Assembly (NCBI GenBank): GCA_031269645.1
Contig: JAISYW010000045.1
Span: forward strand, 1 to 9,709
DNA from: Holosporaceae bacterium
GTDB lineage: Bacteria; Pseudomonadota; Alphaproteobacteria; UBA3830
Length of the DNA stretch: 9,709 bases
Direction of reading: 5' to 3'
Both the position numbers and the translations under genes were made by a program. Of the stretch, positions 1-6,332 are shown in pieces. The stretch's first letter is position 1. Each line of letters begins with the position of its first letter. The notes below the pieces were generated by a model, which was given only the letters and a program-made list of their open reading frames with translations, did no database searches and was not told the DNA's origin.

Positions 1-1043
1 CAAAGAAGAGCTCCCAAATACACATAAGCGATAGAATAAGCAAAAATAAAAGACACATTCGCCAATATCATCATCGACATACAAACTCTAATAAACACTC
101 CCTTACCAAACCTATCTGCATACAACCCAATAGGAAACGAAAAGAGCACTTGTCCTACACTAATAAACATACTCACGGATCCGGAAGCGGTTTTCGATAG
201 AAAATTACTCCCATAAATAGGAAGTAAAGATTCGCAAAAATGGCCAAGCTCAAACAAAAAAGCTAATGCCAAGATTTTCCAGAACGATATATCTAACGAT
301 TTAAGATATTTTTTTTGAAATATATTTACTACTTCGCGATTTTTTATTTCCTTTTTGTTTTGTATTTCTTCTGGAGTTTTCACTTTCATAAGGCAGAATA
401 TGGCGATAACCACCGGAATCGTTGCGCACAAAAACACAATTCTATAATTGTCGCATGAGAGATACATTATCAATATCGCGAGCGGCGTCCCCAAAAAAGA
501 ACCGATCGTTTTCAAAGAGCGACTAAATCCATAAGATTTAGCCCTATCCTCTTTAGTCGTTAGATCAGCGATTAAAGCGTCTCTAGGAGTCGCCTGAAAA
601 CCGTTTCCTATTCTTTCCATGGATTGAGTTATGATAACCATTAGAGGAGACGTTGCAATCGAAAATATCGGCCTGGCCAACAGCGTCATGAAGCATCCGA
701 GAAATAAGATCAATTTGCGTTCGCTCATATAATCGCTTAAAATTCCAGCAAAAATACGACTGATAAACGCAAAAAATTCAATTATTCCGTCGATAAAAGC
801 CACAGTAGCTTCCGTAGCATGCAATTCGGTTTTGAGAAACATACCAAGCTGGCTATAAACCATTGTTGTGGATATTCCAAGAAACAATCCAAACAATGCA
901 ACCGCGAATACGCCATTCTGTCCAAATTTAAGCATACAAAAAAAGCCATCTTTACGATGGCCTGAAGAGTTATTTGTTTTATTTCGCGGCGCTTCTGTTT
1001 TTTGCATTTTATTCTTGCTTTCACTATTGAGGGATGCGATCAT
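1..1043 (-). CDS. MFS transporter, partial (C-terminal end beyond left edge)
   Basis: This is a major facilitator superfamily inner-membrane transporter; the substrate cannot be told from sequence. I read 347 codons from ATG (1043-1041) without a stop. After a hydrophilic, charged N-tail of about 40 residues come about ten hydrophobic segments. The loop after TM2 carries an MFS motif A variant (GILSDYMSERK, residues 100-110). The TM4-5 region has ERIGNGFQATPRDALIAD (143-160), a form of the RxGKGxRxxPRDALIAD block seen in one group of bacterial MFS proteins. The second half repeats motif A as GLYADRFGKG (306-315), so the two six-helix halves are both recognisable; the last one or two helices lie outside the window. 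The start is supported by an AGAGGT ribosome-binding site (1048-1053) four bases upstream. The gene is divergent from pyk. Family is certain; drug efflux versus nutrient or metabolite transport is open. Confidence 0.9.
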   Translation of the reverse strand, partial: MIASLNSESKNKMQKTEAPRNKTNNSSGHRKDGFFCMLKFGQNGVFAVALFGLFLGISTTMVYSQLGMFLKTELHATEATVAFIDGIIEFFAFISRIFAGILSDYMSERKLILFLGCFMTLLARPIFSIATSPLMVIITQSMERIGNGFQATPRDALIADLTTKEDRAKSYGFSRSLKTIGSFLGTPLAILIMYLSCDNYRIVFLCATIPVVIAIFCLMKVKTPEEIQNKKEIKNREVVNIFQKKYLKSLDISFWKILALAFLFELGHFCESLLPIYGSNFLSKTASGSVSMFISVGQVLFSFPIGLYADRFGKGVFIRVCMSMMILANVSFIFAYSIAYVYLGALL

Positions 1044-1192
1044 ATTTACCTCTTAATAGACTGTTCATTTATACTATATTTCGTCGTTTAAATCTATTGT
1101 GTTTATCATTATTGTTATTAGCATAAGTTAATACGTTATTTTGATGAATTTTCCGAATTCGCTTGAGTTTTGGTTTTGCGTTACTTGGCATA

Positions 1193-1219
1193 TGGACATC
1201 GTTTTAAATAAGTTATACT
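1193..1219 (+). promoter_or_regulatory. Candidate sigma70-type promoter of pyk
   Basis: TGGACA (1193-1198, five of six bases of the -35 consensus) and TATACT (1214-1219, five of six of the -10) are separated by 15 bp, shorter than the preferred 17. The predicted transcript would start near 1226 and have a leader of about 20 bases before the pyk ATG. The -10 is the stronger half. This is a visual match only. Confidence 0.35.
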
Positions 1220-1238
1220 CTCGACTCGAGTTTTTGTC

Positions 1239-1243
1239 GGAGG
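1239..1243 (+). promoter_or_regulatory. Ribosome-binding site of pyk
   Basis: GGAGG lies four bases before the ATG at 1248. The match is strong although the spacing is at the short end. It fixes the start, which also places the first conserved pyruvate kinase motif (KIVATIGP) at the expected distance from the N-terminus. Confidence 0.75.
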
Positions 1244-1247
1244 AAGT

Positions 1248-2642
1248 ATGAGGCGTTGTCGTAATAGTAAGATAGTTGCAACCATCGGCCCTGCTAGTTG
1301 TGATCCGGAAAATTTGGAGCGATTATTTTTGTGCGGTGTGGATGTGTTTAGATTGAATTTCTCGCATGGTTCGCATGAAGGACATGAAAAAGTTTATAAC
1401 GCAATACGTTCTATCGGCAAAAAACATCGTGGTTTTCCTACGATTTTAGCAGATTTGCAGGGGCCAAAGCTAAGGGTCGGAGTCTTTGAGAATGATAAAA
1501 TCATTCTGGAAAAAGGAGACGTATTTAGATTAGATCTCGACATGGCTCCGGGAAACAAGCGACGCGTTAATCTTCCTCATCCAGAAATATTTGAGGCTCT
1601 AAAAATTGGCGCCCATATACTATTGGACGACGGCAAACTGCGCTTTGAGGTTTTATCCGGCGGATCGGATTATGCGGAGGTCAAAGTTTTGACTGGAGGA
1701 CCGTTATCTAATAGAAAAGGCGTAAATGTTCCTTATGTTATGTTACCAATACCGGCTTTAACTGAAAAGGATATGGCCGATTTAAGTTTTGCGCTTAAGT
1801 TAGGAGCAGACTGGGTTGCGCTGTCGTTTGTTCAGAGCGTTAGAGACATCGAAGAGGCAAAAAAGATCATAAATGGAAAAGCGGGAGTGATCTCTAAATT
1901 GGAAAAGCCGCTTGCAATCAAAGCACTTGAGTCAATAGTCGAAGCTTCTGACGCAATTATGATTGCCCGCGGCGATCTTGGTGTTGAAATGAATCCTGAA
2001 GATGTTCCTAGCGTACAGAGACGCATTATTAATACATGTCATCGCGTAGGACGGCCGGTTATTGTTGCCACTCAAATGCTTGAATCTATGATTGCCTCCC
2101 CAAGTCCTACTAGAGCAGAGGCATCTGATATTGCAACTGCGATTTATAGTGGAACAGACGCGACAATGTTATCTGCCGAAAGCGCCTCGGGGCAATACCC
2201 GTTTGAAGCGGTAGAGATCATGTCAAAAATCATCACGAAAACAGAATCCGATCCGTCTTGCCCAAGACAATTAGAAAACGATACGCAGTTGCCTGCTAAC
2301 ACGATTACTGATGCCGTTTGCATGGCAGCAAAAGAGGCGTCGCAATATTCATGCTCGAATGTAATAGTATTGTTTGCAAATTCGTTTCAATCTGTCGTTA
2401 GGTGTTCTAGAATGCGTCCTCGTTGCCCGATTATATTGGTCACGGATTCTTTGGAAATTGCTCGCAAAGCCGGATTGTGTTACGGAGTATTCGCGGTCAC
2501 TGCCAAAAAAGAATTCGAAATTGAGCAGATATGCAACATTGCAAAAGTGGTAGCAACAGAATATTTGTTTGCTAGCGCTGGAGATAATATTGTGGTCATA
2601 AACGATATTTCGGGACATTCGGTAAATATCTGCACGTTATAG
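1248..2642 (+). CDS. pyk: Pyruvate kinase
   Basis: Cytoplasmic pyruvate kinase transfers phosphate from phosphoenolpyruvate to ADP, the last ATP-yielding step of glycolysis. The 464 residues are close to the usual 470-480. Visible motifs in order: KIVATIGPAS (8-17), FRLNFSHG (34-41) with the active-site Arg, LADLQGPKLRVG (68-79) leading into the B domain, SKLEKP (216-221) with the catalytic Lys217, ARGDLGVE (240-247) with metal-binding residues, ATQMLESM (274-281), and TDATMLSAESASGQYP (303-318). The SAES.SGQYP form is typical of alphaproteobacterial enzymes. The C-terminal domain still shows RMRPRCPI (388-395), but it ends in an unusual tail (SGHSVNICTL) where relatives usually have a GTTN- or ATN-like loop followed by a short hydrophobic end. 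The gene converges on folC; the two stop ends overlap by 6 bp. The function call is very secure; the allosteric behaviour is not predictable. Confidence 0.98.
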   Translation: MRRCRNSKIVATIGPASCDPENLERLFLCGVDVFRLNFSHGSHEGHEKVYNAIRSIGKKHRGFPTILADLQGPKLRVGVFENDKIILEKGDVFRLDLDMAPGNKRRVNLPHPEIFEALKIGAHILLDDGKLRFEVLSGGSDYAEVKVLTGGPLSNRKGVNVPYVMLPIPALTEKDMADLSFALKLGADWVALSFVQSVRDIEEAKKIINGKAGVISKLEKPLAIKALESIVEASDAIMIARGDLGVEMNPEDVPSVQRRIINTCHRVGRPVIVATQMLESMIASPSPTRAEASDIATAIYSGTDATMLSAESASGQYPFEAVEIMSKIITKTESDPSCPRQLENDTQLPANTITDAVCMAAKEASQYSCSNVIVLFANSFQSVVRCSRMRPRCPIILVTDSLEIARKAGLCYGVFAVTAKKEFEIEQICNIAKVVATEYLFASAGDNIVVINDISGHSVNICTL

Positions 2643-3899
2643 TCGATTTTTCGCGAATATTTGTTTTATATATCCGACTAAGTATAATGATCCTGTCACG
2701 ACTACTAGGTCGTTTTCTGTTGACTTCGACATGGCTACTCTCATAGCTTCAGTCGGATTCTTGGACATATATGTCGCAAGTTTCTGAAATTCAGCATCAT
2801 AATCTGTCAATAGCAGTGTTCTTATCGGCGTTTCAGTGAGATACAAGTGCGAATTTTTTACGCTCACGAGCTTTTCTAACATTTGTTTATGATTTTTATC
2901 GTGGCAAACACCAACGACGAAATGTATTTTCTCGAATTTATAATAATTTAAAATTTCCACTAAGCTTTCTACGCCCTGCGGATTATGATCTCCAGAAAAG
3001 AAGATATCTTTATCTTTGTATGTGAATTTTTCCATGCGTCCAGGCCAATCTACATACCGAAGAGCCGATAAAAATTTTCCTACACTATCAGTTGGTCCAG
3101 TTCCATTGATTAAATTGTGGAAAATAGTAACGGCAAGTGCGGTGTTTTCGGCTCCTCGCGTACCTGGAAGATTTATTTGGAAATCGCCAAATTTAGTATT
3201 TATTTTAAAAACAGGATATTTGGCAGAGGTATCGATTTTCAAAACGTATTGATACGACTCGATAAAGTTACAATGTAATTTTTTCATATATTCTTTGGAT
3301 AATTCAGAAATTTCGTTACTAAATTTAGCATGAAACACATTGTTGTACGGCTGAATAATACCGAGTTTATTCTTCGCTATCTCAATTAAAGCATTTCCTA
3401 GTAACAATTCGTGATCAAAGCCTAGCTTCGTAATTACGCTTGTGTTATGAGGAATAGCGTTTGACGCATCACAAGCACCGCCTAACCCGGCTTCAAAAAT
3501 CGCGTAATCAATTTCGTTTTTGTGACATTCAAAAAAATAATATACTGCCATAATTGTGAGATATTCAAAGTAGCTTAAGTTTAAGTCTTTTATTTTTTTA
3601 TGAACAAGTAGAAAAATATTGCAAAAAATCTCGTCCGAGATATTTTCTCCGTTGAATTTTATCCTTTCGTTTATCTTTATAAGATGAGGAGATGAAAAAA
3701 AACCAACATTTTTTTCCGCCGTCATTAATAAAGTTTGCAATGTCGCGCTTGTACTGCCTTTCCCATTTGTTCCGGCAACAACTATTACTTTAGACGGATT
3801 AATTTCCAATTCCATGACCAATAAAGCTTTTTTAATATAATCAACATCGTGAGATTTTGTTTGTTTTTCTAGATAATGAATAATATCTTTGTATTTCAT
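2637..3899 (-). CDS. folC: Folylpolyglutamate synthase / dihydrofolate synthase (FolC)
   Basis: A FolC-family ATP-dependent ligase of the Mur superfamily, which joins glutamate to dihydropteroate and/or reduced folates in the cytoplasm. At 420 residues it has the normal length. Motifs: P-loop AGTNGKGST (42-50), SSPHLIKINERI (69-80), EAGLGGACDASN (136-147), GFDHELLLG (160-168), a likely carbamylated Lys at 178 in IAKNKLGI, WPGRME (285-290), GDHNPQG (303-309), and TGSLYLVGY (402-410). Three family signatures are altered: the usual GGRLDATN is GGACDASN, the usual GxHQxxNA is GTRGAENT (246-253), and DGAHNP is SGDHNP. The catalytic core looks intact, so I expect an active enzyme, but whether it performs both reactions is uncertain. 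The ATG at 3899 is fixed by an in-frame stop five codons upstream; the ribosome-binding site is weak (TAGAG). The stop overlaps the 3' end of pyk, and the gene is divergent from glmM. Confidence 0.93.
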   Translation of the reverse strand: MKYKDIIHYLEKQTKSHDVDYIKKALLVMELEINPSKVIVVAGTNGKGSTSATLQTLLMTAEKNVGFFSSPHLIKINERIKFNGENISDEIFCNIFLLVHKKIKDLNLSYFEYLTIMAVYYFFECHKNEIDYAIFEAGLGGACDASNAIPHNTSVITKLGFDHELLLGNALIEIAKNKLGIIQPYNNVFHAKFSNEISELSKEYMKKLHCNFIESYQYVLKIDTSAKYPVFKINTKFGDFQINLPGTRGAENTALAVTIFHNLINGTGPTDSVGKFLSALRYVDWPGRMEKFTYKDKDIFFSGDHNPQGVESLVEILNYYKFEKIHFVVGVCHDKNHKQMLEKLVSVKNSHLYLTETPIRTLLLTDYDAEFQKLATYMSKNPTEAMRVAMSKSTENDLVVVTGSLYLVGYIKQIFAKNRL

Positions 3900-3961
3900 A
3901 AACTCTACGAATTATCTTCGTTATATTTTATACTTGAAGTTCGATAGGCAAAGGAATACTC
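3900..3961. promoter_or_regulatory. Divergent folC / glmM intergenic region
   Basis: These 62 bp must hold the promoters of both genes. An AT block at 3921-3934 can be read as a -10 box on either strand: TATACT (3929-3934) on plus for glmM and TATAAA or TATAAC on minus for folC. Neither has a convincing -35. A small inverted repeat, ACGAA-TTATC-TTCGT (3907-3921), abuts this block on the folC side. The two promoters appear to overlap, so the genes could compete for polymerase; that is inference. Confidence 0.4.
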
Positions 3962-5299
3962 GTGCGTAAAATTTTCGGAACAGATGGAATTCGTGGAGTT
4001 GCAAACGAATATCCAATGACAATAGAAACATGTTTGAAATTGGCGAAAGCAATTGCCATTAAATTCTGCGATCCTAGCAAAAACAATCACATGGTAATCA
4101 TCGGAAAAGATACACGTATATCTTGCACTATATTCGAATACGCCTTGACTGCAGCCTTCTGTTCGTTCGGAATCGACGTTAAATTAATCGGAGTCATTCC
4201 TACTCCGGCAGTGTCAATTTTAACTGCAGAATTGAAGGCTAACGCCGGCGTCATGATTTCTGCATCGCATAACCAATTTTCTGATAATGGAATCAAGATA
4301 TTTAATAGCGCTGGACTTAAATTGAGCGATCAAGAAGAACTTGAATTGGAAAGAAATATGTTTGACGATTCTATTTGTTATCCAACGCCGATAGGAAATA
4401 GCATAGGAAGAGCGCAAATTGACGGTAATTGTGTATCGTTTTATTGTAACAAAATAAAAAATTCATTTACATTTAAAAAAATAGATGCAGAAAGAATAAA
4501 AATAGTCGTTGATTGCTCCAATGGGGCTCTTTCTTATATTGCACCAAGTATACTTAGGAAATTTGGCTTTCAAATTGTATCGCTTTACGATTCTCCCAAC
4601 GGAATTAATATAAATGCTAACTGCGGAACCGCAAATCCCAATGCTTTAGCTACGGCAGTCGCAGAACATCAAGCAGATATTGGAATTGCGTTTGATGGAG
4701 ACGGCGATAGGGTACTTTTAGTCGATAAAAATGGAAATATTGTGGACGGCGATCGCATCCTGGCGATCCTTGCACTATCTGAAGATATTAAACATACTGA
4801 AATTGTGTCGACGATCATGTCCAATCTGGCTTTTGAAAAGTATTTAGCTTCGCGTCAAATAAAATTAATCAGAACAAATGTTGGGGATAGATATATTTCC
4901 GAATACATGCAGAAAAACGAAGCAATATTAGGAGGAGAACCGTCCGGACATATTATCGTGAAATACCATTCATTAACAGGAGACGGCCTGTTTGCTGGAT
5001 TGAAAGTGATAGAATATCTTATAAACTTTCAAAAGCAATCTTGCGATTTAAAAAATATTTTCAAATCGTATCTGTGCATTAATGAAAACGTACGCGTAAA
5101 GAACAAATCCATAATTAACAATCCGAAGGTTATAGAAAAGATCAAACAATCGCAGGAACAATTACATAATTCTGGACGTTTAATAGTTCGTTTGTCAGGA
5201 ACAGAGCCAATTATCAGAATATATGCCGAAGGAGACGACATAGACGAACTAAAATCTATTGTTGACCATTTAGTTGAAACTATTAAAAAAGTTATGTAA
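3962..5299 (+). CDS. glmM: Phosphoglucosamine mutase
   Basis: GlmM converts glucosamine-6-phosphate to glucosamine-1-phosphate on the route to UDP-GlcNAc for peptidoglycan and lipopolysaccharide. The 445 residues match the family length. Motifs: FGTDGIRG (5-12) at the N-terminus; VMISASHN (97-104) with the phosphoserine at Ser102; the metal loop DGDGDR (245-250) with Asp245, 247 and 249; the sugar-recognition motif GGEPSGH (324-330), whose GEPSG form favours glucosamine over glucose or mannose; and the phosphate-binding RLSGTEP (410-416). The residue after SASHN is Gln where most homologues have Pro. The start is GTG, supported by AGGA (3952-3955) six bases upstream and by the motif starting at residue 5, as usual in GlmM. 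The gene is divergent from folC and converges on rplS with a 2-bp gap. It is away from its common neighbours folP and ftsH. Confidence 0.97.
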   Translation: MRKIFGTDGIRGVANEYPMTIETCLKLAKAIAIKFCDPSKNNHMVIIGKDTRISCTIFEYALTAAFCSFGIDVKLIGVIPTPAVSILTAELKANAGVMISASHNQFSDNGIKIFNSAGLKLSDQEELELERNMFDDSICYPTPIGNSIGRAQIDGNCVSFYCNKIKNSFTFKKIDAERIKIVVDCSNGALSYIAPSILRKFGFQIVSLYDSPNGININANCGTANPNALATAVAEHQADIGIAFDGDGDRVLLVDKNGNIVDGDRILAILALSEDIKHTEIVSTIMSNLAFEKYLASRQIKLIRTNVGDRYISEYMQKNEAILGGEPSGHIIVKYHSLTGDGLFAGLKVIEYLINFQKQSCDLKNIFKSYLCINENVRVKNKSIINNPKVIEKIKQSQEQLHNSGRLIVRLSGTEPIIRIYAEGDDIDELKSIVDHLVETIKKVM

Positions 5300-5301
5300 T
5301 T

Positions 5302-5694
5302 TTATGAGACGCTTGCTCTTTCGTCGTTTTGATTTCCGAAAGAATTATCCTCCGCAATTCTAGCAGATTTTCCGAGTCGTCCGCGTAAATAATATAACTT
5401 TGCTCTTCTTACGACTCCGCGCCTTACGATTTCAATTTTAATGTTTGGCGAGTAAAGCGGAAATACTCTTTCAACTCCTTCTCCAAATGAGATTTTTCTC
5501 ACGGTAACAGACGATCCCATGCCACGATTCCGGCGAGCAATACATACTCCCTCAAAAATTTGAACGCGTTCTTTTTCCCCTTCAGTGACTTTGACTGATA
5601 TCTTCAGCGTATCTCCAGCCGAAAATTCAGGAATTGTTCTGCCTGCCAACAACCTCTCTTGTTCTTTTTTTTCAAAATCCTGTAACACATTCAT
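5302..5694 (-). CDS. rplS: 50S ribosomal protein L19
   Basis: L19 lies at the 30S-50S interface of the ribosome. The 130 residues cover the whole family: F.AGDT (24-29), [22 protein letters not shown] (about 34-55), [24 protein letters not shown] (61-84), the basic stretch [16 protein letters not shown] (91-106), and GKSARI (108-113). The C-terminal tail (about 17 residues, acidic and polar) is longer than the minimal protein, as in many alphaproteobacteria. An in-frame stop two codons before the ATG fixes the start. The ribosome-binding site is poor (GGA nine bases upstream). The gene stands alone instead of in the usual rpsP-rimM-trmD-rplS operon, has its own candidate promoter in the region shared with yajC, and ends 2 bp from glmM. 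Confidence 0.98.
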   Translation of the reverse strand: MNVLQDFEKKEQERLLAGRTIPEFSAGDTLKISVKVTEGEKERVQIFEGVCIARRNRGMGSSVTVRKISFGEGVERVFPLYSPNIKIEIVRRGVVRRAKLYYLRGRLGKSARIAEDNSFGNQNDERASVS

Positions 5695-5722
5695 TTCTTA
5701 GATTCCAAATGGAGTAGAATGT

Positions 5723-5751
5723 TATATAACACAGTCGATAATAAAATTCAA
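5723..5751 (-). promoter_or_regulatory. Candidate promoter of rplS
   Basis: Read on the minus strand, TTGAAT (5751-5746, four of six bases of the -35) is followed after exactly 17 bp by TATATA (5728-5723). The -10 lies within the perfect ten-base palindrome GTTATATAAC (5721-5730). The leader would be about 20 bases. Placement and spacing are good, but this is a visual match. Confidence 0.45.
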
Positions 5752-5821
5752 ACACTTAAGTCGAATTAAAAATTCAGCAATAAAATCTAGATATGCTTGA
5801 AAATTTACGAAATAACGTGAT

Positions 5822-5838
5822 AATACAACAATTGTATT
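5822..5838. repeat. Perfect 7-bp inverted repeat upstream of the yajC promoter
   Basis: AATACAA (5822-5828) and TTGTATT (5832-5838) are perfect reverse complements around a 3-bp centre. The palindrome overlaps the place where the -35 of the yajC promoter would be expected, about 20 bp before the -10. That makes it a candidate binding site for a dimeric regulator. In so AT-rich a spacer, chance occurrence is also possible. Confidence 0.45.
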
Positions 5839-5855
5839 CTAAAAGCATAAAATAT

Positions 5856-5864
5856 TGATATAAT
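5856..5864 (+). promoter_or_regulatory. Extended -10 promoter of the yajC-secD-secF-cmk operon
   Basis: TGATATAAT is a perfect extended -10 element (TGn followed by the consensus TATAAT). There is no good -35 at 17 bp, as expected for extended -10 promoters. Transcription would start near 5871, leaving a leader of under 20 bases before the yajC ATG. This is the best promoter match in the window. Confidence 0.6.
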
Positions 5865-5888
5865 GTATTAAAATAATCAGGATTTAAC

Positions 5889-6317
5889 ATGAAAAATCAA
5901 CAGAATATAACAACTACTTCGCAAACTGCTGCTCCGATGAGTTCTCCTGAAGGCTTAATGGGTGCGTTATCGCCAATTATTTTGATGGTGTTGGTATTTT
6001 ATTTTCTTATTATTCGTCCACAACAAAAACGCGAAGCGAAAAGTAGAGAGCTAGTCAATTCAATAAAAAAAGGAGATAAAATTGTAACAACTTCTGGAAT
6101 AATTGGAGTCGTTCACAAAATTGTAAGTGATAAAGAGTTATCTTTAGAAATTGCAGAAAACGTTAGAATACGAATGGTTAAAAATTCGGTAACTCAAGTT
6201 TTAGAAAATAACGCAACACTAGAAGAAAAAAAAACAGACGAAAAAAGTGCTCTTAAGCACAACGTTATCAACCAGAAAAGCGGAACTAAACGAGATAATT
6301 CTCGTTCTAAAAAATAA
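5889..6317 (+). CDS. yajC: Sec translocon accessory protein YajC
   Basis: YajC is a small inner-membrane subunit of the SecDF-YajC complex that assists Sec-dependent export and YidC-linked insertion. Of 142 residues, a polar N-tail of about 27 is followed by one membrane helix (about 28-43) ending in the family hallmark FYFLIIRPQQKR (37-48). After this comes the cytoplasmic YajC domain with IKKGDKIVTTSGIIGVV (59-75) and a K/R/E-rich tail of about 35 residues. That tail is longer and more basic than in short homologues. AGGA (5879-5882) lies six bases before the ATG. It is the first gene of the operon, 15 bp before secD, which is the standard yajC-secD-secF order. Confidence 0.96.
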   Translation: MKNQQNITTTSQTAAPMSSPEGLMGALSPIILMVLVFYFLIIRPQQKREAKSRELVNSIKKGDKIVTTSGIIGVVHKIVSDKELSLEIAENVRIRMVKNSVTQVLENNATLEEKKTDEKSALKHNVINQKSGTKRDNSRSKK

Positions 6318-6322
6318 ATCAT

Positions 6323-6329
6323 AGGAGGA
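6323..6329 (+). promoter_or_regulatory. Ribosome-binding site of secD
   Basis: AGGAGGA is a near-perfect Shine-Dalgarno sequence three bases before the ATG at 6333. Reading the core as AGGAG gives a spacing of five. It is the strongest such site in the window and lies in the 15-bp gap after yajC. Confidence 0.7.
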
Positions 6330-6332
6330 ATC

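Larger units (their letters stand above)
1044..1247. promoter_or_regulatory. Divergent intergenic region, MFS gene / pyk
   Basis: This 204-bp AT-rich stretch separates two divergent genes and must hold both promoters. No convincing small gene or RNA gene is visible. On the plus side the best candidate is TGGACA (1193-1198) and TATACT (1214-1219), with a short 15-bp spacer, ahead of pyk. On the minus side a TATAGT-like -10 can be read near 1070-1080 about 30 bases before the MFS ATG, but without a recognisable -35. An eight-base palindrome ACTCGAGT (1224-1231) lies just after the pyk -10 box, where an operator could sit, but it may be chance. Confidence 0.5.
5695..5888. promoter_or_regulatory. 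Divergent rplS / yajC intergenic region
   Basis: This 194-bp, very AT-rich spacer holds the promoters of the rplS transcript (left side) and of the yajC-secDF operon (right side). No tRNA, small ORF or riboswitch-like structure was recognised. A perfect inverted repeat at 5822-5838 sits upstream of the yajC -10 and is listed separately. Confidence 0.6.

Noticed and set aside
782..1056. Open frames of 62-80 codons around the MFS start
   Set aside because: They overlap the MFS reading frame, which has the motifs and the ribosome-binding site; no independent evidence supports them.
1104..1121. Three tandem TAT-rich hexamers (TATCAT, TATTGT, TATTAG) resembling a Fur-type box
   Set aside because: The match to the known palindromic consensus is poor and the surrounding spacer is AT-rich, so chance explains it.
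2349..2618. 89-codon minus-strand open frame at the end of pyk
   Set aside because: It is opposite conserved pyruvate kinase C-domain codons and has no family features.
2650..2657. TTCGCGAA palindrome after the pyk stop as a terminator
   Set aside because: It has no loop and no downstream T-run, and it encodes the end of folC.
4747..4756. GCGATCGC octamer (HIP1-like)
   Set aside because: It occurs here as a single copy inside glmM codons for the conserved DGDR region, without any repeat pattern in the window.
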